Part shown: positions 34,949-45,200 of the stretch, one piece after another
How the letters are laid out: the number at the start of each line of letters is the position of its first letter
Numbering within the stretch: position 1 is the first letter of the stretch
DNA from: Stenotrophomonas lacuserhaii
GTDB taxonomy: Bacteria > Pseudomonadota > Gammaproteobacteria > Xanthomonadales > Xanthomonadaceae
Reading direction: 5' to 3'
NCBI RefSeq assembly: GCF_014836545.1
Contig: NZ_JACSQS010000017.1
Span: 1-64,000, forward strand
DNA: 64,000 bases
Made by a program: the position numbers and the translations under genes
Notes under the pieces: model-generated
Told to the model about the DNA's origin: nothing
What the model saw: only the letters and a program-made list of their open reading frames with translations
Database searches by the model: none

Positions 34949-36287
34949 GCCTGCGCTGGCAACGAAGAAGAAGTCCCCGGGCCGTCGCCTGCGCTGGGTC
35001 GCCGCGCTGGTGGCCGGCCTGGTGCTGGCGGGCTGCGCGCGCAAGGAAGAGGGCACCACGGTGCGCTTCTGGGCGATGGGACGCGAGGCCGAAGTGGTGG
35101 CCGAGCTGATCCATGAGTTCGAGGCCGAGAATCCCGGCATCCGCGTGGACGTGCAGAACATCCCGTGGACGGCCGCGCACGAAAAGCTGCTGACCGCGTT
35201 CGCCGCAGACGGGCTGCCCGATGTCTGCCAGCTCGGTAATACGTGGATCCCGGAGTTCGCCGAGCTTAATACGCTGGAGCCGCTGCAGCCGTACATCGAC
35301 CGCTCCACGGTGGTCGAGCCTGCCGATTATTTCCCGGGCATCTGGGACACCAACGTGATCCACGGTGAAGTGGTCGGCGTGCCGTGGTACGTCGATACCC
35401 GCCTGCTGTATTACCGCAAGGACCTGCTGGCGCAGGCCGGCCACGATGCGCCGCCGCGCACCTGGGCCGAGTTCGAACAGCAGATGGCCGACATCAAGAA
35501 GATGCAGGGCCCGAACCGCTACGCGGTGCTGATGCCGATCAACGAATTCGAGCAGCAGTTGTCCTTTGCCCTGCAGCAGCCGGACCCGCTGCTGCGCGAT
35601 GACGATACCCGCGGCAATTTCCGCAGCCCCGGTTTCCGCAGGACGCTGGGTTTCTACGCCAACATGTTTGAGAAGGGCTGGGCGCCGAAGATGTCCGAAA
35701 CCCAGATCTCCAACGTCTGGGATGAGTTCTTCCGGGGCTTCAATGTCTTCTACATTTCCGGCCCCTGGAACATCCGCGAGTTCAAGAAGCTGGAGCCGAA
35801 GGAACTGGCCGGCAAGTGGGGCACCGCCGCACTGCCCGGGCCGGATGGCCCCGGTGCCGGCATCGCCGGCGGCACCAGCCTGGTGATCTTCCGCAAGGCG
35901 CAGCAGAAGGAAGCGTCGTGGAAGCTGATCGAGTTCCTGTCGCGCCCGGAGATCCAGCAACGCTTCCATTCCATCATCGGCGACCTGCCGCCGCGTCGCA
36001 GCACCTGGCAGGCCCCGTCGCTGGCGGGTGATCCGCTGGCGGCTGCGTTCCGTGACCAGCTCGAGCGCGTCAAGCCGACCCCGAAGGTACTGGAATGGGA
36101 GCGCATCGTGCAGGAAATGCGCATCGTCACCGAAAAGGTGGTGCGTGGTGGGCAGGCGCAGGATGCGGCCGTGACCGAGCTGGACGACCGTGTGGACAAG
36201 GTACTGGCCAAGCGTCGCTGGATGCATGAGCAGGCCACCGGACAACCGGGCGATGCTGCGCCTGCGGCCACGGGAGGCCAGCCATGA
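34917..36287 (+). CDS. Sugar ABC transporter substrate-binding lipoprotein (MalE/UgpB type)
   Basis: A 456-residue binding protein with basic N-terminus, TM-like signal and lipobox LVLAGC (Cys about residue 40). Family-1 solute-binding pattern: TTVRFWAMGREAEVVAELIHEFEAENPGIRVDVQNIPW, GLPDVCQLGNTWIPEFAEL, GVPWYVDTRLLYYRKDLL, and AGIAGGTSLVIFRKAQQKEASWKLIEFLSRPE. ATG 34917 is chosen over 34878 because the latter overlaps the previous gene more. It delivers an oligosaccharide to the two permeases that follow. Confidence 0.92.
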   Translation: MHRATTTRASKPALATKKKSPGRRLRWVAALVAGLVLAGCARKEEGTTVRFWAMGREAEVVAELIHEFEAENPGIRVDVQNIPWTAAHEKLLTAFAADGLPDVCQLGNTWIPEFAELNTLEPLQPYIDRSTVVEPADYFPGIWDTNVIHGEVVGVPWYVDTRLLYYRKDLLAQAGHDAPPRTWAEFEQQMADIKKMQGPNRYAVLMPINEFEQQLSFALQQPDPLLRDDDTRGNFRSPGFRRTLGFYANMFEKGWAPKMSETQISNVWDEFFRGFNVFYISGPWNIREFKKLEPKELAGKWGTAALPGPDGPGAGIAGGTSLVIFRKAQQKEASWKLIEFLSRPEIQQRFHSIIGDLPPRRSTWQAPSLAGDPLAAAFRDQLERVKPTPKVLEWERIVQEMRIVTEKVVRGGQAQDAAVTELDDRVDKVLAKRRWMHEQATGQPGDAAPAATGGQP

Positions 36288-37165
36288 ACCGTTCTTCGCT
36301 TGCCGGCTGGATCTTCGCTGCCCCGGCGGTGATCGTGCTGGGCGTGTTCTTCGGCCTGCCGGTGGCCTCGGCGCTGGCGCTCAGCGTGACCGACTTCGAC
36401 CTGTATTCGCTGGCCGACGGCGCCAACCTGCGCTTTGTCGGACTGGGCAACTACATCGACCTGCTGCAGACCCCGATGTTCTGGAAGTCGCTGTGGAACA
36501 CCACCTACTTCGTGGTGATCGGCGTGCCGCTGTCCATCGCGGTGTCGCTGGGTGCGGCGATCCTGCTCAATGCGCCGGCGGCCCGCTTCAAGGCCCTGTT
36601 CCGTACCGCGCTGTTCGCCCCGGTGGTGACCACGCTGGTGGCGGTGGCGGTGATCTGGCGCTACCTGTTCCACACCAGCTATGGCCTGGTGAACTACGGG
36701 CTGGGGCACATCGGCATCAGCCCGATCGACTGGCTGGGCGATCCGGACTGGGCCATGCCGACGATCATGCTGTTCGCGGTGTGGAAGAACTTCGGCTACA
36801 ACATGGTGATCTTCCTGGCTGGCCTGCAGGCGATCCCGCATGACCTGTACGAGGCCGCGCGCATCGACGGCGCATCGCGCTGGAAGCAGTTCCTGCACAT
36901 CACCCTGCCGATGCTCGGCCCGGTGCTGCTGGTGGTCGGGGTGATCACCGTGTCCGGCTACTTCCAGCTGTTCGCCGAACCCTACGTGATGACCCGCGGC
37001 GACCCGCTGCAGAGCACCGTGAGCGTGCTGTACTTCATGTTCGAAGAAGGCTTCAAGTGGTGGAACCTCGGCCGGGCATCGGCGGTGGCGTTCCTGTTGT
37101 TCCTGATCATCCTGGCGGTGACCTCGGTGATGCTGCGCTTCGGGCGCAAAAGGCAGATGGTATGA
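36284..37165 (+). CDS. Sugar ABC transporter permease (MalF/UgpA type)
   Basis: A 293-residue inner-membrane permease with six predicted helices. The EAA loop that contacts the ATPase reads EAARIDGASRWKQFLHITLPMLGP near 190-213. Start and end both overlap neighbours by four bases (ATGA). Confidence 0.95.
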   Translation: MNRSSLAGWIFAAPAVIVLGVFFGLPVASALALSVTDFDLYSLADGANLRFVGLGNYIDLLQTPMFWKSLWNTTYFVVIGVPLSIAVSLGAAILLNAPAARFKALFRTALFAPVVTTLVAVAVIWRYLFHTSYGLVNYGLGHIGISPIDWLGDPDWAMPTIMLFAVWKNFGYNMVIFLAGLQAIPHDLYEAARIDGASRWKQFLHITLPMLGPVLLVVGVITVSGYFQLFAEPYVMTRGDPLQSTVSVLYFMFEEGFKWWNLGRASAVAFLLFLIILAVTSVMLRFGRKRQMV

Positions 37166-37998
37166 GTCGCGAAATCGGCCAGTCACGCTGGCACGGATGG
37201 TGGATCAACGGTGGGTTGCTGGTGCTGGCGCTGGTCAGCCTGGCGCCGCTGTTGTGGATGGTGTCGGTGTCGGTGATGCCGGCCGGCGAGGCCACCACGT
37301 TCCCGCCGCCGCTGACGCCCTCGCACGTCACCTTCGCCAACTACCACGAGCTGTTCGCGCGGACCGGCATGGGCGTCAACTTCGCCAACAGCCTGCTGGT
37401 GTCGGTGGCGATCACGCTGGGTTCGCTGCTGCTCAACACGATGGCCGGCTATGCCTTCGCCAAGCTGCGCTTCGTCGGGCGTGACCGCCTGTTCCAGGTA
37501 CTGATGGCCGCGCTGGTGATCCCGGCGCAGGTGGCGATGCTGCCGCTGTTCCTGCTGATGAAGCAGCTGGGCCTGGTCAACAGCTTCGGCGGGGTGATCG
37601 TGCCGGCGCTGGCCACCGTGTTCGGTATCTTCCTGGTGCGCCAGTACGCGCGCTCCATCCCGGACGAACTGCTGGAAGCGGCGCGCATGGACGGGGCAGG
37701 GGAGATGCGGATCTTCTTCCAGATCGTGCTGCCGATGCTCAAGCCGGTGCTGGTCACCCTGTCCATCTTCACCTTCATGGGCGCGTGGAACGACTTCATG
37801 TGGCCGCTGATCGTGCTGACCGACCAGGAGCACTACACCCTGCCGGTGGCGCTTGCCACGCTGTCACGCGAACACATCATGGACGTTGAGATGATGATGG
37901 CCGGCGCGGTGGTCACGGTGATCCCGGTGCTGGCATTGTTCCTGCTGCTGCAGCGCTATTACATTCAAGGTCTCATGTTGGGGAGTGTCAAAGGGTGA
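37162..37998 (+). CDS. Sugar ABC transporter permease (MalG/UgpE type)
   Basis: A 278-residue inner-membrane permease, six helices, EAA loop EAARMDGAGEMRIFFQIVLPMLKP near 172-195. The ATG 37162 overlaps the first permease; the upstream in-frame start at 37057 lies inside it. No ATPase gene follows: the next gene is a glycosidase. The importer must borrow a MalK/UgpC-type ATPase from elsewhere in the genome. Confidence 0.95.
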   Translation: MSREIGQSRWHGWWINGGLLVLALVSLAPLLWMVSVSVMPAGEATTFPPPLTPSHVTFANYHELFARTGMGVNFANSLLVSVAITLGSLLLNTMAGYAFAKLRFVGRDRLFQVLMAALVIPAQVAMLPLFLLMKQLGLVNSFGGVIVPALATVFGIFLVRQYARSIPDELLEAARMDGAGEMRIFFQIVLPMLKPVLVTLSIFTFMGAWNDFMWPLIVLTDQEHYTLPVALATLSREHIMDVEMMMAGAVVTVIPVLALFLLLQRYYIQGLMLGSVKG

Positions 37999-40900
37999 AC
38001 CGGAAAATCATCGCTGGCCTGGCGTTGTTGTGGTCCTGCGTGGCAGTTGCTGCCCCGCCTCCTGCCGCACCTGCACCGAAGGTCATCGATGATTTCGACG
38101 ACATGGGCCAGTGGACACTGGTGCTGTCCGACCAGGTCAGCGGCTCGCTGCGCAACGTCGCCGGTGCCGGCGGCGGCCGCGCGATGTGCCTGGATTACGA
38201 CTTCCACGAGGTATCCGGCTATGTCGGCGTGCGTCGCGCGCTGAGCATCGACTACCCGGCCAACTACCGCTTTGGGTTCCAGCTGCGCGGTGACTCGCCG
38301 TCCAATGACCTGCAGTTCAAGTTGATCGATGCCAGCGGCGACAACGTGTGGTGGGTCAACCGCCCCGGCTACGCATTCCCCAAGGCCTGGACGCCGGTGG
38401 AGTTCCGCAAGCGCCACATCGACAAGGCCTGGGGCCCGTCGCCGGAGAAGGAACTCAAGCGCAGCGCGTCGATGGAGTTCACGATATACAGCAAGGTTGG
38501 CGGGCGCGGCACGGTCTGCTTCGACAAGCTGACCCTGCAGGGCCTGCCCGCGCAGGATGATTCGCCGCTGCACCCGGACGTGCTGGCCGACACGGCCACC
38601 GCGCTGCAGGACCGCATGATCGACGGCAAGTCCGATACGTTCTGGGTCAGCGGCGGGGTCAAGCAACAGACCATCAGCCTGGACCTGGGCAAACCGCGCG
38701 AAGTGGGCGGGGCGGTGATCGACTGGCTGCCCGGCCTGGAGGCCACGCGTTATACCGTACGCGCCTCGCAGGATGGGCGCGACTGGCGCACCGTGCGCGA
38801 GGTCACTGCCGGCAGTGGCGGCCGTGACTGGCTGGCACTGCCGGAGACCGATGCGCGCTATCTGCGCTTCGACCTGCAGGGTGGCCCCAACTGGCGCTAT
38901 GGCATCCGCGATATCGCGCTGAAGCCGCTGGCGTTCGCCGCCACCCCGAATGCGTTTCTTTCTTCGGTGGCGGCCGACCTGCCACGCGGTTCGCTGCCGC
39001 GTGCGTACGTAGGCGAGCAGCCGAGCTGGACCCTGCTGGGCCTGGATGGCGGCCGCGAGCAGGCGCTGATCAGCGAAGACGGCGCGCTGGAAATGGCGCG
39101 TGGCAGCTTCAGCGTGGAGCCGTTCCTGAAGCTGGACGGAAAGCTGGTCAGCTGGGCCGATGTCAGCCCGATCCAGTCGCTGCAGGACAGTTACCTGCCG
39201 ATCGCCAGCGTGGACTGGCAGCACGACAAGGCGTCGCTGTCGGTGACCGGATTCGTGCAGGGCAGCCCGGAAAAATCCCAGCTGGTGGCCCGTTACTCAC
39301 TGAAGAATCCGGACAAGGTCGCCCACGAGTACACCCTGGCGCTGGCGATCCGCCCGTGGCAGGTCAATCCGCCGACCCAGTTCCTCAATACCGTCGGGGG
39401 CTTCAGCCGTATCGACAGCCTGGACATGGAAGAAGGGCTGGTGAAGGTCAACGGCGAGCCGCGGCTGTATCCGGTGCAGGCGCCGGACGCGCGCTTCGCC
39501 ACCCCGTTCGATGGCAAGCTGGAGGTGATGCACTTGGCTGGCGGCGCGCTGCCGACCACCACCTCGGTGAAGGATCCCACCGGCATGGCCTCCGGTGCGC
39601 TGCTGTATACGTTCAAGCTGGAACCGGGACAGAGCCGCGAAGTGGCGCTGGTGCTGCCGCAAATGGGCAGTTTCAACCCGCGCGGTTTCGATGCCGGCAA
39701 GGCGCAGGCGCAGGTCGCGGCGATGTGGCGGCAGAAGCTGGACGGCCTGCAGCTGCAGTTGCCGCGCGAAGGCCAGCCGCTGGCCGACACGCTGCGCACG
39801 GCGCTGGCGCACATGCTGATTTCCCGCGTGGGCGCACGCCTGCAGCCCGGCACGCGCTCCTACGGGCGCAGCTGGATACGCGATGGCGCGATGATTTCCG
39901 AGGGCCTGCTGCGCATGGGCCGCAGCGATGCGGTGCGCGACTACGTGCAGTGGTATGCCCCGTTCCAGTTCGACAACGGCAAGGTGCCCTGCTGCGTGGA
40001 TGACCGCGGCAGTGACCCGGTGCCGGAGAACGACAGCCACGGCGAGCTGATCTACAACATCGCCGAATACTGGCGCTACACCGGCGACGATGCATTCCTG
40101 GAGGCGATGTGGCCGCATGTGGTCGGCGCCTTCCACTACATGGAACGCCTGCGCGCCAGCGAGCGCACCGAAGAGAACCGCGCGCGCAACCCGGCCTTCT
40201 ACGGGATGATGCCGGCCTCGATCAGCCACGAAGGCTATTCGGCCAAGCCGATGCATTCGTACTGGGACAACTTCTGGGCGCTGCGTGGTTACAAGGACGC
40301 CGGGATCATCGCCGAGCGCCTGCAGAAGATGGAAGTGCTGGCGATCACCGGCGCGCGCGATGAGTTCCGCGCCGACCTGCAGGCATCGCTGTATGCGGCG
40401 ATGGACCAGCACCACATCGACTTCCTGCCGGGATCGGCGGAGCTGGGCGACTTCGATGCGACCTCCACGACCATCGCACTGGCGCCGGGCGGTGAGCAGG
40501 GGCGGCTGCCGCAACCGCAACTGGACAACACCTTCCAGCGTTACTGGACCGAGTTCGTGGCACGCCGCGACGGCAAGCGCGAGTGGAAGGATTACACCCC
40601 CTACGAATGGCGCAACGTCGCTGCGTTCGTGCGCCTGGGCTGGCGTGACCGCGCCTGGCAGGCGACCGAATTCTTCTTCAAGGACCGCTCGCCGCAGGCC
40701 TGGAACCAGTGGGCCGAAGTGGTATCGCGCACGCCGCGCAAGCCGTTCTTCGTCGGCGACCTGCCGCATGCCTGGGTGGCGTCGGATTTCGTGCGCTCGG
40801 CACTGGACATGTTTGCCTACAACCGCGACGTGGACCAGTCGCTGGTGCTTGCCGCCGGCGTGCCGGTGCGTTGGTTCGAGGGGCAGGGCGTCGCGGTGAA

Positions 40901-41162
40901 GGGCCTGCGCACGCCGCAGGGCCAGCTGGATTACCGGCTGCAGCGCAGCGACAAGCGACTGGTGCTGGAGGTCGCAGCCGGCGTACTGCCACCGGCCGGC
41001 GGCCTGGTGCTGCCTTGGCCGTATCCGGGCGAGCCCGGCGCGACCACGATCAATGGCGAGCCGGTGGAATGGATTGGCGGTGAACTGCACGTGCACCAGG
41101 TGCCGGCGAAGATCGAGATCGAGGTCCCGGCCGCCGTGCGCCGGGCCGAACGCAAGGGGTGA
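37995..41162 (+). CDS. Large secreted (alpha/alpha)6-type glycosidase with discoidin (F5/8 type C)-like domain
   Basis: A 1055-residue exported protein (signal peptide to about residue 20). In order: beta-sandwich carbohydrate-binding-like domain (about 30-190), discoidin/F5-8C-like domain (about 200-315, HPDVLADTATALQDRMIDGKSDTFWVSGG), beta domain, then an (alpha/alpha)6 catalytic domain from about 590 with GRSWIRDGAMISEGLLRMG and ENDSHGELIYNIAEYWRYTGDD, where Asp/Glu are likely catalytic. The exact glycoside hydrolase family is not recognised. GTG 37995 overlaps the permease stop. It probably trims the glucan in the periplasm or outside. Confidence 0.82.
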   Translation: MNRKIIAGLALLWSCVAVAAPPPAAPAPKVIDDFDDMGQWTLVLSDQVSGSLRNVAGAGGGRAMCLDYDFHEVSGYVGVRRALSIDYPANYRFGFQLRGDSPSNDLQFKLIDASGDNVWWVNRPGYAFPKAWTPVEFRKRHIDKAWGPSPEKELKRSASMEFTIYSKVGGRGTVCFDKLTLQGLPAQDDSPLHPDVLADTATALQDRMIDGKSDTFWVSGGVKQQTISLDLGKPREVGGAVIDWLPGLEATRYTVRASQDGRDWRTVREVTAGSGGRDWLALPETDARYLRFDLQGGPNWRYGIRDIALKPLAFAATPNAFLSSVAADLPRGSLPRAYVGEQPSWTLLGLDGGREQALISEDGALEMARGSFSVEPFLKLDGKLVSWADVSPIQSLQDSYLPIASVDWQHDKASLSVTGFVQGSPEKSQLVARYSLKNPDKVAHEYTLALAIRPWQVNPPTQFLNTVGGFSRIDSLDMEEGLVKVNGEPRLYPVQAPDARFATPFDGKLEVMHLAGGALPTTTSVKDPTGMASGALLYTFKLEPGQSREVALVLPQMGSFNPRGFDAGKAQAQVAAMWRQKLDGLQLQLPREGQPLADTLRTALAHMLISRVGARLQPGTRSYGRSWIRDGAMISEGLLRMGRSDAVRDYVQWYAPFQFDNGKVPCCVDDRGSDPVPENDSHGELIYNIAEYWRYTGDDAFLEAMWPHVVGAFHYMERLRASERTEENRARNPAFYGMMPASISHEGYSAKPMHSYWDNFWALRGYKDAGIIAERLQKMEVLAITGARDEFRADLQASLYAAMDQHHIDFLPGSAELGDFDATSTTIALAPGGEQGRLPQPQLDNTFQRYWTEFVARRDGKREWKDYTPYEWRNVAAFVRLGWRDRAWQATEFFFKDRSPQAWNQWAEVVSRTPRKPFFVGDLPHAWVASDFVRSALDMFAYNRDVDQSLVLAAGVPVRWFEGQGVAVKGLRTPQGQLDYRLQRSDKRLVLEVAAGVLPPAGGLVLPWPYPGEPGATTINGEPVEWIGGELHVHQVPAKIEIEVPAAVRRAERKG

Positions 41163-41167
41163 GCAGC

Positions 41168-42124
41168 ATGCGGGTGAGGGGCGGGAAGTGCGCGCGCGGT
41201 GTCGTGCGGATGATGCTTGGCTGTGCCGTGGGTGCGGCGTTGCTGTTGCCCGGTGGGGGCATGGCGGCGGATCTGCGGTCGGGTGCAGCGGTCGCGGCAA
41301 CGACCGGCGCTTCGCCGGGGATGACGCGCGAAGCGGGCATGAGCATGGTGACCTTCAACCTGCACCATGATCGCGAGGACTGGCCGGAGCGGCGCAAGAC
41401 CATCCTGGCCGAGCTGCAGCGGCTGCAGCCGGACGCGATCGCGCTGCAGGAAGTGATCCAGAAGCGCAACGTGCGCAACCAGGCCGAGTGGCTGGCGAAC
41501 CGGCTGGGCTATTCGTACCTGTTCGTTTCGACCGATCCGGCCGGGGCGGGCAAACGCTATGGCAATGCGCTGCTGACCCGCCGGCCGGTCCTCGCTCGCG
41601 GCCAGCACCTGCTGCAGCCGCTGGGCGACTACCGCACGGTGGGCCACCTGCGCATCGAAGTGGATGGGAGGCCGATCAATGTCTACGCCACCCATCTCAA
41701 CGAGCGTTCCGATGAGCTGGGCATCCAGACCCGGCGGGCGCAGGTAGAGGACCTGCTGCGCTTCATCAGCAGCACCTCGGCCGGCGCGCCGGTGGTGATC
41801 GCAGGCGACTTCAACGCGATGGTCGATGCAGGGGATCTGAGCGAGCTGCGCAGTCATTACGGAGACAGCTACGGCAGCGTGCACGTCAACAATGACCTGA
41901 GTGGCGTCAGCACCCTCAACCGTCATTATTTCAAGGCGCCGTCGCGCATCGACCATATCTTCTTCCAGCAGGACGAGCTGCTGGCGCGTGAGGCGAAGAT
42001 TCTGTTCGACCAGCCCGACGCGGGCGGCCGCTGGGCGTCGGACCATTACGGTGTATGGACGCGCCTGCAGTTCGCGCCGGATACGGCGGCGGAGCAGCGC
42101 CAAGGCGCCGCCGCCGGGCACTGA
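41168..42124 (+). CDS. Secreted endonuclease/exonuclease/phosphatase (EEP) family protein, active site intact
   Basis: A 318-residue exported protein (signal peptide to about residue 35). All EEP motifs are present: MVTFNLHHD (Asn), ALQEV (Glu), YATHLN (His), VIAGDFNAM (Asp, Asn), RIDHIFF (Asp, His) and ASDHYGVW (Asp, His). It could be a nuclease, phosphodiesterase or sphingomyelinase-like enzyme; substrate unknown. ATG 41168 has AAGGGG eight bases ahead; GTG 41159 overlapping the glycosidase stop is possible. Last gene of the operon; the link to glucan use is unclear, though removing phospho-substituents from glucans would fit. Confidence 0.87.
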   Translation: MRVRGGKCARGVVRMMLGCAVGAALLLPGGGMAADLRSGAAVAATTGASPGMTREAGMSMVTFNLHHDREDWPERRKTILAELQRLQPDAIALQEVIQKRNVRNQAEWLANRLGYSYLFVSTDPAGAGKRYGNALLTRRPVLARGQHLLQPLGDYRTVGHLRIEVDGRPINVYATHLNERSDELGIQTRRAQVEDLLRFISSTSAGAPVVIAGDFNAMVDAGDLSELRSHYGDSYGSVHVNNDLSGVSTLNRHYFKAPSRIDHIFFQQDELLAREAKILFDQPDAGGRWASDHYGVWTRLQFAPDTAAEQRQGAAAGH

Positions 42125-42222
42125 CGGCCGCTGGCCGTCAACCTCTGCTCTGGTGGGTGACCAGCGTTGGTCGTCACGCCCTTGCCGTTGCACTCGCCGA
42201 GCATGGCTCGGCGCTAGCGGTC
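42125..42222. repeat. Three REP-like stem-loops between EEP gene and rne
   Basis: GACGGCC-GCT-GGCCGTC at 42123-42139, GGTGGGTGACCAGCGTTGGTCGTCAC near 42151-42176, and GCCGAGCATGGCTCGGCGCTAGC near 42196-42218. All three are units of the REP families seen elsewhere in the window. Confidence 0.75.
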
Positions 42223-42235
42223 AGCCACCAGGCAC

Positions 42236-42270
42236 AAAAAAACAGCGGCCCGAAGGCCGCTGTTTCGTTT
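42236..42270. terminator. Bidirectional terminator between EEP gene and rne
   Basis: AACAGCGGCC / GGCCGCTGTT stem with a CGAA loop; seven A on the left and TTTCGTTTT on the right, serving both convergent genes. Confidence 0.9.
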
Positions 42271-42286
42271 TCACCACGGCAGCGGA

Positions 42287-45200
42287 TCAGCCCTGCGGCA
42301 GGTTGCCCGGCTTGGCCTTGTCTTCCTCGGCATCCGTCTCGCTGGTCGCCGTTTCGGTGACCTTCGATGCGGCGGCCGGTTCCGGCTGGGCCACGACGGC
42401 GGCCTGGGCGGCGGCATCAGTGCCGCCGGCCAGGATCGCCGGCTCGGCGGCTTCCACCGCTTCGACCACTGCCGGTGCGGCGACCGCAGCCGGCAACGGA
42501 GCGGCAACCGGAGCCACGACCGGCTCAACCGCCGCCGATACGGTGGCGGCCGGGGCCTGCGGCGTAGCGGGTTCGATGGCGTCCAGCATGCTGGTCTGCA
42601 CCGGGGCAGACGCAGCCGCCACCGGGGCCGGCTTCGACGCTTCGGCTTCGGCCGGGACGGCCTCGACCTTGGGCGCTGCCGGCGGCACGGGCTGCCAGGA
42701 CGGTGCCTGCTCGACCGCTGCGACCGGGGCCGCCGCGGCGGGCGCTTCGGCCTTCGGCACTTCTGCCTGCACCGGAGTGGCGGCGTCGTGCTGCGGGCGG
42801 GCAACGTCGGCGCTGACGGCCGGCTTCACCGGTTCCACGTCGGCGACGGCTTCGGCGGGGGTGTCGATCCGGGGCGATGCCACGAATGCGGGCGCTGCTT
42901 CAATCTTCGGCGCCTCGACCTTCGGTGCTTCCACCTTGGGCGCTTCTGCCTTCGGTGCTTCAACCACAGGAGCCCGCTCGGCAGTCACTGCGCTGGCCGC
43001 GGCCGGCACGATGGCGGCGGTCGCCAGCACCGCGGCTGCACGCTTCTCGCGCTCGATCGGAGCCGGGGCATCGCCTTCGTCGTCGAAGTCGAACTCCGGC
43101 TGCGGACGGCTCGAGGCCGGCTGGCGCTTTTCGGTGTCACCCACTTCAGAGGGAACCGAAACCGCGGTCGCGTCCTGCTCTTCGGCGTCGTTCTCGTCTT
43201 CGTCGGAATCGTCATGACCCAGCGAATCCGATGCGGTGCCTTCTGCATTGCCACGACGACGACGACGACCACCGCGACGACCGCGACGACGGCGCGAGCC
43301 GCCTTCACTGCTGCCGTCATCCGTGGCCGGCGTTTCGGTGCCTTCGGCGCCTTCAACACTGACCGCGCTGGGTTCTTCGACGTCGGTGTCGGCAACCGGC
43401 ATGCGTGCCGTGGCCGGTGCTGCCTCGGTTGCCTGCGGTGTTGCCGGCGATGCCGCGGTCGCGGTGTGGCTGTCGACCTCTTCGCCACGCAACTGCTGGT
43501 TGGCCAGGCGCGATGCGGCTTCGGCAGCGTCCAGGCCCATCGGCGTGATCGCCGCGACGGTTGCCGCGGCGGCAATGTCACTGCCGTCGCGCTGCGGCTT
43601 GTCGCCATCCTGCACACGCGGCTGGCGCGGCTGCTTCACCTTCGGCTGCTGCTGGCCCTGTGCCGGCGCCTGTCCCTGGGCCTGCTCGGTGCGTTCGCCG
43701 CGCTCATTGCGCTGCTTGCCACCCTGCTGGCCCTGTTCCTGGCGCTGCTTCGGCTGCTGCTGGCCATTGCCGTTGCCGCCCTGTGCATTGGCGGTGGCAG
43801 CGACCTGTGCGTTGCCGCCCTGTGCATTGCCCTGGCGGCGCTCACCACGCTCACCACGCTCACCGCGTTCCTTGCGGCCCTGGCCCTGTGCCTGCGAGGC
43901 GCCGTTGCCGGCGCTGCGGCTGTCGTCACGGCGGTCCTTGCGGTCCTTGCCGGTGCGATCCTTGCCGTTGCGGTCCTTGCGGCCATTATCACCGCCGTTG
44001 GCACGTGCGGCCGGTGCCGGTGCCGGTGCGACCGCCGGTTCACCACCGAAGATGCGCTTGAACCAACCGACCACGCCGCCGGTGGCAGCCGGAGCGGCGA
44101 CCGGAGCGGCTACCGGGACCGGAGCCGGCTGCGGCGCGGCTTCTTCGCGGATCGGCGCTGGCGAGTTGTGCTGGACCTGGGTCACGGCCGGCGGCGGAAT
44201 GTTCAGCTGGCCCTTGGTCAGGGCATGGACCGGCAGCTTGCGCGGGGTGCCGCGCTGGTAGCTCGGCTTGCCGCTTTCCTCGCCCAGCTCGTTTTCGCGC
44301 AGGCGGGTCACGGTGTAATGCGGGGTGTGCAGCTGCTCGTCGGCCACGATCACGATCGGGGCTTCGTGGCGCGCTTCGATTTCGCGCAGCGCGCTGCGCT
44401 TTTCGTTGAGCAGGTAGTTGGCGATCTCGACCGGGGCCTGGACCAGCACCTGCCCGGTGTTTTCCTTCATCGCATGCTCTTCGGCGACGCGGATGATCGA
44501 GAGCGACAGCGATTCCACGCTGCGCATGCGGCCGTGGCCGTCGCAATGCGGACAGACCAGCTGGCTGGATTCGCCCAGGCTCGGACGCAGGCGCTGGCGG
44601 CTCATTTCCAGCAGGCCGAAGCGCGAGATGCGGCCGACCTGCACGCGGGCGCGGTCGTACTTCAGCGCCTGGGCGAGGCGGTTCTCGACCTCACGCTGGT
44701 GCTTGTTGGAGGACATGTCGATGAAATCGATCACCACCAGGCCGCCGAGGTCGCGCAGGCGCAGCTGGCGGGCCGCTTCTTCTGCCGCTTCCAGGTTGGT
44801 CTGGAACGCGGTGTCCTCGATGTCGCTGCCCTTGGTGGCGCGCGAGGAGTTCACGTCGATGGCCGTCAGCGCTTCGGTCTGGTCGACCACGATCGAGCCG
44901 CCCGACGGCAGGCGCACGTTGCGCTCGTAGGCGCCTTCGATCTGCGACTCGATCTGGAAGCGGTTGAACAGCGGGATGTCATCGGTGTAGTGCTTGAGCT
45001 TGCGCAGGGTCTGCGGCATCACCTGCTGCATGAACTCGCGGGCGTGCTGGTACATCTCTTCGGTATCGACCAGGATCTCGCCGATGTCCGCGCGCAGGTA
45101 GTCGCGCAGGGCACGCACGATCAGCCGCGATTCCTGGTAGATCAGGAACGGGGCGGGCTTGCTCAGCGCCGCTTCGGCGATGGCGCGCCACACGTTCAGC

